A DNA stretch of 8,317 nt from Pseudomonadota bacterium (GCA_018897875.1 JAHIKF010000315.1:1-8317), one strand, 5' to 3'. Positions 1 to 6,421 are shown, numbered from the stretch's first letter. Numbers and translations are program-made. Notes: a model not told the origin generated them from the letters alone.

Positions 1-1
1 A

Positions 2-1180
2 GCACCCGGCCCCAGCCACTTACAGGTCGTCCGGTTGACGGCCAAGGGTCTCAGGTGGCGCCGCAGCGGCCACCCCTGGGTCTACCGCAATGACCTGGAA
101 GACCTGCCGGAAATTCCGACGGGCGATCTGGTGGCCGTGGCCGACCCGGGAGGCCGCTTCCTGGGCCAGGCCTTTTACAGCGCCGCCTCCCGCATCGCCC
201 TGCGGATGGTGACTGAAGGCGACGAGCCGGTAGACCGCGACTTTTGGGAGGGGCGGCTCAAACGGGCCCTGGCTTATCGGCGGCGGGTGGTGGCCGATAC
301 CGATGCCTGCCGCCTGATCTACGGTGAGGCGGACGGGTTTCCGGGCCTGGTGGTGGACTCATACGGCGGCCACCTGGCCATCCAGACCCTGCATCCGGGT
401 ATGGAGCGGCGGCTGCCGGAGATCATAGACCTGCTGGTGGCGCACCTCTCTCCCCCGTCGGTAACCCTGCGCCACGACGCCGAGGTGAGGCTCCAGGAGG
501 GGCTGCCCCTTGTGGTGGAAACGGTTTTCGGCCAGTTGCCGCCCCGGGTGGAAGTCCGGGAGGGTCTTGTAAGGCTGTGGGTTGACGTCAGGGCTGGCCA
601 GAAAACCGGGCTGTTCCTGGACCAGCGGGAAAACCGCCTGGCCGCGGCGGCACTCGCTCGGGGGGAAGTCCTGGACGCCTTCGCCTACCAGGGCGCCTTT
701 GCCATGCACCTGGCCCCCGGGGCCCAGCGGGTCACCCTGGTGGAGAGCTCGGGCCCGGCCCTGGCCCTAGCCCAGGAAAACGCCAGCCTCAATGGGTATG
801 AGAACCTGGACCTGGTCAAGGCCAACGTCTTTACCTTCCTGAAGGAGGCGGTGGCAGCAGCCCGGCGGTTCGATTGCATCTCGCTGGACCCGCCGGCCTT
901 TGCCAAGAGCCGCCGGGACCGGGACGCGGCGTATAAAGGTTATAAGGAGATTAACCGCCGGGCTTTTCAACTCTTGAACCCCGGAGGCGTTCTGGTCACC
1001 TGCTCCTGCTCGTATAACCTGAGCGAACCGGAGTTTCTATCTATTGTGCGGGAAGCGGCGGCGGACGCCCACCGCCAGGCCCGTCTGGTGGAGCGCCGGG
1101 GCGCGGCCAAGGACCACCCGGCCCTCTTATCCCTGCCGGAGAGCCTCTATTTGAAGTGCCTGATTTTGGAGGTGGAGTGA
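2..1180 (+). CDS. rlmI: RlmI-like 23S rRNA (cytosine-5) methyltransferase, 5' partial
   Basis: This is a class I SAM-dependent rRNA methyltransferase of the RlmI/YccW group; E. coli RlmI makes m5C1962 in 23S rRNA in the cytoplasm. Numbering from a TTG at 35, an N-terminal PUA-like domain opens with SGHPWVYRND (11-20). A family motif GQKTGLFLDQREN lies at 188-200, SAM-binding motif I LDAFAYQGAF at 213-222, DPPAFAK at 285-291, and TCSCSYNL at 322-329, where C323 or C325 is the likely catalytic cysteine. The C-terminal DHP...YLK block (360-374) is also typical. The frame stays open to base 2 and encodes VVRLTAKG just before the TTG, which looks like the first PUA strand. I therefore think the true start lies left of the window and the TTG is not the start. 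The product is near full length. A 144-bp gap with palindromes separates it from vapB. Family membership is secure; the exact target base is inferred. Confidence 0.93.
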   Translation, partial: APGPSHLQVVRLTAKGLRWRRSGHPWVYRNDLEDLPEIPTGDLVAVADPGGRFLGQAFYSAASRIALRMVTEGDEPVDRDFWEGRLKRALAYRRRVVADTDACRLIYGEADGFPGLVVDSYGGHLAIQTLHPGMERRLPEIIDLLVAHLSPPSVTLRHDAEVRLQEGLPLVVETVFGQLPPRVEVREGLVRLWVDVRAGQKTGLFLDQRENRLAAAALARGEVLDAFAYQGAFAMHLAPGAQRVTLVESSGPALALAQENASLNGYENLDLVKANVFTFLKEAVAAARRFDCISLDPPAFAKSRRDRDAAYKGYKEINRRAFQLLNPGGVLVTCSCSYNLSEPEFLSIVREAAADAHRQARLVERRGAAKDHPALLSLPESLYLKCLILEVE

Positions 1181-1199
1181 ATTTGATGTAAGCCATGTT

Positions 1200-1220
1200 G
1201 GTGCGCAGTGCGCACCCTAC
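1200..1220 (-). repeat. GTAG-plus-hairpin REP-like element
   Basis: Read on the minus strand, GTAG (1220-1217) is followed directly by a perfect 7-bp hairpin, GGTGCGC-ACT-GCGCACC (1216-1200). A GTAG or GGAG tetranucleotide abutting a palindrome is the known layout of REP elements. It lies just after rlmI and may also cap that transcript, though no T-run follows. Confidence 0.6.
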
Positions 1221-1228
1221 ACCATGCA

Positions 1229-1244
1229 CAGGCTGGAAAGCCTG
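1229..1244. repeat. Short inverted repeat CAGGCT-GGAA-AGCCTG
   Basis: A perfect 6-bp stem with a 4-nt loop lies in the rlmI-vapB gap, 12 bases after the GTAG hairpin. It resembles a dispersed extragenic palindrome seen in many environmental genomes (recalled, not searched). The two hairpins fill most of the space between the rlmI stop and the vapBC promoter. Confidence 0.45.
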
Positions 1245-1260
1245 GGCCACCTATACCCCC

Positions 1261-1289
1261 TTGACATGACATGGTTTTATGCATATTAA
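1261..1289 (+). promoter_or_regulatory. vapBC promoter (sigma70-type)
   Basis: A consensus -35 box TTGACA (1261-1266) is followed after exactly 17 bp by TATTAA (1284-1289), a 4/6 match to the -10 box. Predicted transcription start is near 1296, leaving a leader of about 29 nt before the vapB ATG. The -10 box lies inside the inverted repeat at 1278-1295. Confidence 0.6.
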
Positions 1290-1295
1290 TGCATA
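1278..1295. promoter_or_regulatory. Putative VapBC autoregulatory operator
   Basis: A perfect inverted repeat TATGCAT-ATTA-ATGCATA covers the -10 box and reaches the predicted start site. The two ATGCAT cores (1279-1284 and 1289-1294) are exactly 10 bp apart, one helical turn, and a third GCAT occurs at 1303-1306. Type II antitoxins with ribbon-helix-helix domains commonly repress their own operon from palindromes in this position. Operator function is inferred from position and symmetry. Confidence 0.55.
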
Positions 1296-1324
1296 TAGAT
1301 GTGCATCTGATTGAGGGAGAAGGG

Positions 1325-1522
1325 ATGCGAACAACCTTGAATATCGACGATGAATTACTGGCCAAGGCGGCGGAGTTGACCGGCATTAAGGAAAAGACCT
1401 CCCTGGTCAAGCTCGGTCTGGAAGCCTTGATAGCCCGGGAAAGCGCCAAGAGACTCGCCGCCTTGGCGGGAACCGAAAAGCAACTGGATGTGATCCCCCG
1501 CCGAAGGATGGCAGGGTCATAA
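1325..1522 (+). CDS. vapB: VapB-type antitoxin (ribbon-helix-helix)
   Basis: A 65-residue antitoxin predicted to bind and neutralise the adjacent VapC RNase and to repress its own promoter. The N-terminus, MRTTLNIDDELLAKAAELTG, has the short beta-strand then helix pattern of a ribbon-helix-helix DNA-binding domain of the small VapB/DUF2191 type. The second helix follows at about 25-38. The basic C-terminal tail (about 40-62, ending IPRRR) would be the VapC-binding segment. I chose the ATG at 1325 because GAGGGAG (1313-1319) lies 5 nt upstream and the antitoxin fold starts there. A longer in-frame version from 1271 would begin inside the promoter and operator. Its TAA ends 1 nt before the vapC GTG, so the genes are translationally linked. 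Family call is confident. Confidence 0.9.
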   Translation: MRTTLNIDDELLAKAAELTGIKEKTSLVKLGLEALIARESAKRLAALAGTEKQLDVIPRRRMAGS

Positions 1523-1523
1523 C

Positions 1524-1880
1524 GTGGTCCTGGTTGACACTTCGGTTTGGGTCGCACATCTGCGGCATGGTGCCATCGGATTGGAAGCCTTGCTGGTTGG
1601 GGGCCGGGTGGTGTGCCATCCCTGCATTGTCGGCGAACTGGCGTGCGGTAATCTCCGGAACCGCTCGGAGATTATCTCTCTTTTGCAGAGGCTTCCCGAG
1701 GCAATCCGGGCTGAGCATGAAGAAGTAATGCAGTTTATCGAACCCTATGACTTTATGGGAAAAGGTCTGGGGTACATTGATATGCATTTACTTGCTTCAG
1801 CCAGGTTGACCGGGGTTCCTCTCTGGACCCTGGATAAGAGGCTCAATGAGGTGGCGATAAAATTGGGGGTTGCCCCCTGA
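1524..1880 (+). CDS. vapC: VapC-type PIN-domain ribonuclease toxin
   Basis: A 118-residue PIN-domain endoribonuclease, the toxin of a type II toxin-antitoxin pair; VapC proteins cleave tRNA or rRNA in a metal-dependent way. The full set of active-site acids is visible: D5 in VLVDTSVW, E38 in GELACG, D86 in GYIDMHLLAS and D104 in TLDKRL. The toxin therefore looks intact. The length is slightly short of the usual 125-140 but the domain is complete. It starts with GTG, 1 nt after the vapB stop, with no strong ribosome-binding site of its own apart from GGCAGGG in the end of vapB (1510-1516). That arrangement suits translational coupling and keeps antitoxin ahead of toxin. A small GGGGG-TTG-CCCCC hairpin (1865-1877) ends at the stop codon but has no T-run after it. 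The RNA target cannot be read from sequence. Confidence 0.92.
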   Translation: MVLVDTSVWVAHLRHGAIGLEALLVGGRVVCHPCIVGELACGNLRNRSEIISLLQRLPEAIRAEHEEVMQFIEPYDFMGKGLGYIDMHLLASARLTGVPLWTLDKRLNEVAIKLGVAP

Positions 1881-1967
1881 GCTTCTCTGTCTGGCATTGG
1901 TTGCACTGTCTTATACCATGTTCCCTTTGAAATGAAACAAATTATCCAGATAACCTATTGATATCAC

Positions 1968-2000
1968 TCGTAGGGGCGGGTTTCAAACCCGCCCCTACGA
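1968..2000. repeat. Perfect GTAG-flanked extragenic palindrome
   Basis: Two 16-bp arms, TCGTAGGGGCGGGTTT (1968-1983) and its exact reverse complement (1985-2000), are separated by a single C. Inside the arms, GTAG (1970-1973) and CTAC (1995-1998) flank the hairpin symmetrically. The hairpin could end vapC transcription, but no T-run follows. The rest of the vapC-M15 gap shows only the promoter listed separately. Confidence 0.75.
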
Positions 2001-2046
2001 AACGAACACGGTATTACCCCCTTCCCTGCCGTTTCCAACCATCGCA

Positions 2047-2075
2047 TTGACTGGACCGGCCTATTCACATAGAAT
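2047..2075 (+). promoter_or_regulatory. Promoter of the M15 peptidase gene, possibly leaderless
   Basis: TTGACT (2047-2052, 5/6 match) and TAGAAT (2070-2075, 5/6 match) are spaced by exactly 17 bp. The predicted start of transcription, about 7 nt after the -10 box, falls at 2081-2082, on the ATG itself. This agrees with the lack of any Shine-Dalgarno sequence upstream of that ATG. The promoter is a sequence match only. Confidence 0.5.
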
Positions 2076-2080
2076 TAGGC

Positions 2081-3166
2081 ATGCACGCAAAAGTTCTGGC
2101 CTGGAGCCTGATTCCGGCTCTGCTGCTGTGCGGCTGGCTGGCGTTCGTTGCCCCGGCGGCTGCCGAAGGTGCCCGGCGGCCTGACTCCCCTACCCTGCCC
2201 GCCCATCCCCGCATCCTGGAGGCGGCCCAGGCCCCCCGGACGGCCAAAATTCTGCGCCAGGTGGCCCTGACCTACGCGCCCCAGATGTCGGAGAAGGACC
2301 GGGAGATCGATTTTCTCCAGAAAATAACCCTGGCCAAGCGCCTTCTGGGGGTGGGGCGCCTGGTGAGCCTGCGCCATGCAACCCTGGCTTTGCTGCCTCC
2401 GGGCCAGGAAGTCTCCTGGGAGGACGTGCGCCGCCGCCGCTGGCCCGGAGGCGACCCGGTGGGCGTGACCCTGGAGGTCCCCGTGTGGGTCCCGGCCCGG
2501 GCCCAGCGCCTCAAGACTTACAGCGGCTTCGAGAAAAAGTGGCAGACCGTGGCCCTAACCACGCCCCGGCCTTCGGGCTGCGTTTGGTTCGTACGCACCT
2601 TAAAAGAGGTCAACGACAAGACCCACTACCGCCCAGAGATGATTCAGATGGAGGTCAACAGCAAGTTCGCGCCCCTGGCGGCGCTGCTCCTGGAGTACAT
2701 TTTCCGGGAGGGCTGGTACGATCCGGCCCGGCGGCTGCCGCTCTTGGTGGTGCGGGCCGGGGAAGACACCTACGCGGTGAGCGCCGCCTCCGGCCCGGTA
2801 TCGGCGGAATGCCTGACCTTTCCCGATAGCGACGGGGCCTCCATGGCGGCCACCGTGGCCCAGTGCTCTTATAACAACCTGGCGGACATCTTTCACGGCC
2901 GTCACGCCCCGGCCTCCAACCACCGCCTGGGCCTGGCCATGGATTTGAATGACTTCAACTACGCCGGGGTAGTGGACGGCCCCCCTAACCCCATCAGCCG
3001 GTCGCTGCGCCAGTACAACCGGGACGCCATGCACAAAATCGACGCCCGGCACCTGCCAATGTGGGTTTACCGGGCCGCCAGCTGGCTAGGCTGCCGCATC
3101 CCCCAGTCCTGGGCCTACTACGGCTATAACGTCGACTGGCCGCATGTGGATGTGGGGACGAAGTGA
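2081..3166 (+). CDS. Exported M15-type (VanY/VanX-like) metallopeptidase
   Basis: A 361-residue exported protein with a C-terminal peptidase M15-like domain. M15 enzymes are zinc peptidases that cut the stem peptides of peptidoglycan. SNHRLGLAMD (279-288) matches SxHxxGxAxD, giving zinc ligands H281 and D288. DWPH (352-355) matches the (D/E)xxH motif, with D352 as catalytic acid and H355 as third ligand; Asp here resembles the M15C endolysin type more than VanX. The N-terminus is a signal peptide: K4, a hydrophobic core at about 5-23, and an AAA-EG cut site near residue 28. C17 is not in a proper lipobox. Residues about 30-250 match no domain I recognise and hold part of the four mature cysteines (C167, C244, C262, C338), which may form disulfides. 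The ATG at 2081 is the only ordinary start after the in-frame stop at 2048. Domain call moderately strong; substrate unknown. Confidence 0.75.
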   Translation: MHAKVLAWSLIPALLLCGWLAFVAPAAAEGARRPDSPTLPAHPRILEAAQAPRTAKILRQVALTYAPQMSEKDREIDFLQKITLAKRLLGVGRLVSLRHATLALLPPGQEVSWEDVRRRRWPGGDPVGVTLEVPVWVPARAQRLKTYSGFEKKWQTVALTTPRPSGCVWFVRTLKEVNDKTHYRPEMIQMEVNSKFAPLAALLLEYIFREGWYDPARRLPLLVVRAGEDTYAVSAASGPVSAECLTFPDSDGASMAATVAQCSYNNLADIFHGRHAPASNHRLGLAMDLNDFNYAGVVDGPPNPISRSLRQYNRDAMHKIDARHLPMWVYRAASWLGCRIPQSWAYYGYNVDWPHVDVGTK

Positions 3167-3214
3167 AGGGTTCTGGGGTGCAGGGTTCTGGGTTTTAGGT
3201 TTTAGGTTCTGGGT
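3167..3214. repeat. Low-complexity GGGTTCT/GGTTTTA repeat
   Basis: Degenerate 7- to 8-base units of the form GGGTTCT, GGGTTTTA and GGTTTTA follow each other directly from the stop codon of the peptidase gene. The strand is G/T-rich with almost no coding potential. It probably arose by slippage. It lies on one side of the BIME-like element, with a different A-rich repeat on the other side. Confidence 0.6.
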
Positions 3215-3249
3215 AGCTGCGGGTGTGAGCCTGCGCCACCAGGTTGTTA

Positions 3250-3316
3250 TGTAGGGCGGGCACCGCCCGCCATTAGTAAAACAGAGTTATCTCCGGCGGG
3301 CAATGCCCGCCCTACA
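3250..3316. repeat. Double-hairpin BIME-like element
   Basis: The outer arms TGTAGGGCGGGCA (3250-3262) and its exact reverse complement (3304-3316) bound a 67-bp element. Each end is also a hairpin: GGGCGG-GCA-CCGCCC (3254-3268) and GGCGGGC-AAT-GCCCGCC (3295-3311). GTAG (3251-3254) and CTAC (3312-3315) flank the two hairpins in inverted orientation. This is the architecture of paired REP sequences, known as a BIME. The 23-nt centre (3272-3294) is A/T-richer. Confidence 0.7.
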
Positions 3317-3332
3317 CGTTGCATTTTCTGCC

Positions 3333-3367
3333 GAAAACAGAAAACAGAAAACGGGAAACAGAAAACC
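3333..3367. repeat. GAAAACA tandem repeat upstream of the helicase gene
   Basis: Units GAAAACA (3333), GAAAACA (3340), GAAAACG (3347), GAAACA (3355) and GAAAACC (3361) form a degenerate heptamer tandem array. It ends 9 bp before the helicase ATG, in the place where a ribosome-binding site would be expected. Slippage could change its length and thus the spacing of any upstream signal. Confidence 0.65.
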
Positions 3368-3376
3368 ATCTCTAAC

Positions 3377-6277
3377 ATGCTCCAGGATTTCATCAACCAA
3401 CTGAAAGAATCAGCCGAACACCGGGATATTCTCAGTCATTATCATTATTTGCCTGAGAAGCCGGTGGAGTACGCCGTGGGGGATGCGGGGCTGTCGCCGG
3501 CGGTGCTGGCGGCCTTGGCGCGTCTGGGGATTCCCCGGCTCTACTCCCACCAGGGGGAGGCCCTGGCCGCGATCAGGGAGGGCAAGCACCTGCTGGTGGC
3601 CACCCCCACGGCCAGCGGCAAGACGCTGATCTACAATTTGCCGGTATTGGAATCGCTCCTGGCCGAACCCCGGGGCCACGCCCTGTATCTGTTTCCCTTG
3701 AAGGCGTTGGAGCAGGACCAGCTCAAAGCCCTCCAGGAGTTGGACGCGGCCCTGCCCTCCCCTACCCTGACGGCGGCGATTTATGACGGCGACACGCCGC
3801 CGGCGGCGCGCCAGGCCATCAAGGCGCACCCGCCCCACGTGCTCATCAGCAACCCGGACATGCTTCACATGGGGCTTATGCCTTACCACGCCTCGTGGTC
3901 CGGCTTCTTTGCCCGGCTCAAGTTCGTGGTGATCGACGAAGTCCACACCTACCGGGGCATCATGGGCAGCCACATGGCCCAGGTGCTGCGGCGCCTGCGG
4001 CGGATCTGCGCCCACTACGGCTCTAAGCCGCAATTTATCTTGTCCTCCGCCACCATCGCCCACCCAGAAATTTTCATACGGTCGCTCACGCGGCTGGAGG
4101 TGGAAATCATTACGGAGAGCGGCGCGCCCCAGTCCGGGCGGCACTTTCTGTTTATCAACCCTCCGGGCGGCGCCCCGGTCACCGCGGCCCAGCTTTTTGC
4201 CCGGGCCATCCGGAAAGGTCTCAATACCATCTGTTTCACCCAGGCGAGAAAGCTCACGGAACTGATCCATGTCTGGTCCCAGCGCCTGGCGCCGGAGATG
4301 CGCTCGTTCATCAGCTCTTACCGGGCCGGATTTTTGCCGGAAGAGCGCCGGGAGATCGAAGGCGCTCTCGCCAGCGGCAAGATGAAAGGTGTGATCTCCA
4401 CCAGCGCCCTGGAGATGGGTATCGACATCGGCGGCCTGGACGTCTGCATCCTGGTGGGCTATCCCGGCACCATGGTGACTACCTGGCAGCGGGCCGGCCG
4501 GGTGGGACGCCAGGGCCGGGACTCCCTCATCATCCTGGTGGCCCAGGCCGACGCCCTGGACCAGTACTTCATCAAGTACCCGGAAGAATTCTTTGGCCGG
4601 CCCATGGAGACCGCGGTGCTGACCCCGGACAACCCGTTTGTGGTCAAGGCGCACCTGCCCTGTGCGGCCCAGGAACTGCCGCTGGATACCCGGGGCGAGA
4701 CCTTTTTCGACCTCAAGGCGTATGCGCCGGTGATCGAGGAATTGGCCCGGGAGCGCCACCTGCTGCACTCCGCCGCCGGGGACGCCTGGTTTGCCCGGGC
4801 CCGCTTCCCCCAGAAGGAAGTGAACATCCGGGGTATCGGGGAGAGCTTCGCCATTTTCCAGACCGGCAAGAAGCGCCCCCTGGGCTCCATTGACGGCCAC
4901 CGGGCTTTGCGGGAGTGCCACCCCGGCGCCATTTATCTCCACAAGGCCCAGACCTGGGTGGTGGAGAAATTGGACCTGGCCCGGCGCAACGTCTGGGTCA
5001 ACCCCATCGAGCCCAACTACTTTACCCGCATTCAGACGGACAAGGAGACGGAAATCCTGGAGGTGCTGGCGACCCGGCAGGTGGCCCGGTTCACGGCCCA
5101 CATCGGGCGGCTCAAGGTCACCGAGCAGCTGTTGAGCTATGAAAAGCGGCGCCTGCCGGGCCAGGAACTCCTGGGGCAGGTCGAACTTGAATTGCCGCCC
5201 CAGATCTTTGAAACCGTGGGCATGTGGCTGGAAATCCCGGACGCGGTGAAAGACTCGGTTTACGCCGCCGGACGGCACTTCATGGGGGGCATCCACGCCC
5301 TGGAGCACGTCCTGATCAGCATGTTCCCGCTCTTTGCCCTGGCGGACCGCTACGACATCGGCGGCATCTCCCACCCGGCGCATCCCCAGGTGGGCCGGGC
5401 GGCCATTTTCATCTATGACGGCTATCCCGGCGGCGTGGGCCTGTCGACCCGGGCGTACGAGATCCTGGAGGACCTGGTGCGGCGCGCCCTGTCCCTCACC
5501 GCCGCCTGCCCCTGCGAGGACGGCTGCCCTTCGTGCATCCATTCCCCCAAGTGCGGCTCGGGTAATAAGCCCCTGGACAAGGAAGCCACCCTGAAGATCG
5601 CCGCCCTCCTGTTGGGGGAAGAGGAGCCCGAACTGCCGGCAGAGGAATTGTTTATCGAGGTATCGGAGCCTCCCAGCCTCTCCAGCCCTGAGGGCGAGGC
5701 CGGGGTCGACTGGTTCCGGAGGCGTAAAATCGGCGTCCTGGACCTGGAAACCTGCTGTTCCGCCGCGGATGTGGGCGGCTGGGGCCAGTGCCACCGCATG
5801 GGGGTGTCCGTGGCGGTGATGCATGAAAGCCATACCGGGGTCGCCACCACCTATCGGGAGCACGATCTGGAGCGCCTGGCCCAGCGCTTAAAGAAGCTGG
5901 ATCTGGTAGTGGGCTTCAATATCAAGGGCTTCGACTACCGGGTGCTGCAACCCTACACCAAGGTTAAGCTGGGGGACCTGCCCACCCTGGATATCCTGGA
6001 GGAAGTCCATGCCCTCCTGGGACACCGCCTCTCCCTCAATCACCTGGCGGAAATGACCTTGGGAGAGAAAAAGACCGGCGACGGCCTCCTGGCCCTGGAG
6101 CTCTATGCCGCCGGCAAATGGGAGGAGTTGACCTCCTACTGCACCCAGGATGTACTCCTCACTCACCGGCTCTTCGAGTTCGGGGTGCGCCACGGCTACC
6201 TGATCTACCAGCACCGCCAGGGCGCCCTGGTCCGGGTGCCGGTGGATTGGCGTCAGGCCCGGTTCTTCCCCGAATAA
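3377..6277 (+). CDS. MrfA/YprA-type DEVH helicase fused to a DEDDy exonuclease domain
   Basis: A 966-residue cytoplasmic helicase-nuclease, probably for DNA repair. The helicase half has a Q-like motif (SHQ, 57-59), Walker A ATPTASGKT (75-83), DEVH (187-190), SAT (224-226), motif V STSALEMGID (341-350) and motif VI QRAGRVGRQG (371-380). A Cys cluster, CPCEDGCPSC plus C726 (C711, C713, C717, C720, C726), marks the DUF1998 region of MrfA/YprA and Hrq1-like helicases. An acidic linker (about 747-777) leads to an RNase H-like exonuclease domain with D789/E791 (LDLET), N848 and D853 (NIKGFD), and Y921/D925 (YCTQD), a full DEDDy set. In Bacillus subtilis the helicase MrfA and exonuclease MrfB are separate proteins that act together on mitomycin C damage. 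Here both activities lie in one chain, without the MrfB TPR region. No Shine-Dalgarno precedes the ATG at 3377, but the N-terminus fits the family. Confidence 0.9.
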   Translation: MLQDFINQLKESAEHRDILSHYHYLPEKPVEYAVGDAGLSPAVLAALARLGIPRLYSHQGEALAAIREGKHLLVATPTASGKTLIYNLPVLESLLAEPRGHALYLFPLKALEQDQLKALQELDAALPSPTLTAAIYDGDTPPAARQAIKAHPPHVLISNPDMLHMGLMPYHASWSGFFARLKFVVIDEVHTYRGIMGSHMAQVLRRLRRICAHYGSKPQFILSSATIAHPEIFIRSLTRLEVEIITESGAPQSGRHFLFINPPGGAPVTAAQLFARAIRKGLNTICFTQARKLTELIHVWSQRLAPEMRSFISSYRAGFLPEERREIEGALASGKMKGVISTSALEMGIDIGGLDVCILVGYPGTMVTTWQRAGRVGRQGRDSLIILVAQADALDQYFIKYPEEFFGRPMETAVLTPDNPFVVKAHLPCAAQELPLDTRGETFFDLKAYAPVIEELARERHLLHSAAGDAWFARARFPQKEVNIRGIGESFAIFQTGKKRPLGSIDGHRALRECHPGAIYLHKAQTWVVEKLDLARRNVWVNPIEPNYFTRIQTDKETEILEVLATRQVARFTAHIGRLKVTEQLLSYEKRRLPGQELLGQVELELPPQIFETVGMWLEIPDAVKDSVYAAGRHFMGGIHALEHVLISMFPLFALADRYDIGGISHPAHPQVGRAAIFIYDGYPGGVGLSTRAYEILEDLVRRALSLTAACPCEDGCPSCIHSPKCGSGNKPLDKEATLKIAALLLGEEEPELPAEELFIEVSEPPSLSSPEGEAGVDWFRRRKIGVLDLETCCSAADVGGWGQCHRMGVSVAVMHESHTGVATTYREHDLERLAQRLKKLDLVVGFNIKGFDYRVLQPYTKVKLGDLPTLDILEEVHALLGHRLSLNHLAEMTLGEKKTGDGLLALELYAAGKWEELTSYCTQDVLLTHRLFEFGVRHGYLIYQHRQGALVRVPVDWRQARFFPE

Positions 6278-6421
6278 CCAGCCCTTCACCCCTACCACCT
6301 TTTATTATCAATTAAATTAAGTATTTAAATATTTATAGATTTGTTCATTATCAATTGAACTTTCTTGAAAAATATGGTACGGAGCATGAAAATGAACGAA
6401 ATCCTCCTGGAGGGATTCAAA
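6278..6421 (+). promoter_or_regulatory. AT-rich leader with direct repeats and a masked ribosome-binding site
   Basis: This gap is sharply more AT-rich than the surrounding genes. It holds a 10-bp direct repeat ATTATCAATT (6304-6313 and 6347-6356), the palindrome TATTTAAATA (6322-6331), and TCAATTGA (6351-6358) overlapping the second repeat. No convincing -35/-10 pair with 16-18 bp spacing was found. The ribosome-binding site GGAGGG (6409-6414) is preceded by its complement CCTCC (6403-6407). The region probably carries the promoter of the next gene, but I cannot place it. Confidence 0.35.

Noticed and set aside
35..37. TTG at 35 as the true start of the methyltransferase
   Set aside because: The frame is open to the window edge and the upstream residues look like the first strand of the PUA domain, so the start is probably outside the window.
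1271..1324. Longer vapB starting at an upstream ATG
   Set aside because: The extra 18 codons overlap the -10 box and operator; the ATG at 1325 has a good ribosome-binding site and begins the antitoxin fold.
1147..1557. 136-codon minus-strand frame spanning the rlmI end and vapB
   Set aside because: It runs across two well-supported genes, the promoter and palindromes and shows no family features.
2129..2131. Lipobox cysteine (C17) in the M15 protein
   Set aside because: The residue before the cysteine is Leu and the hydrophobic core runs past it to a normal AAA cleavage site.
3333..3367. CRISPR-like repeats
   Set aside because: The units are 6-7 bp, contiguous and degenerate, without spacers; this is a tandem array.
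3410..5863. 817-codon open frame antisense to the helicase gene
   Set aside because: It is the shadow of a long GC-rich gene: rich in G, R, H, P and Q, with no motif, signal or ribosome-binding site, while the sense frame has full helicase and nuclease motifs.
6365..6421. Longer start for the secreted protein
   Set aside because: The extension puts a basic stretch ahead of a clear signal peptide and ignores GGAGGG before the ATG at 6422.
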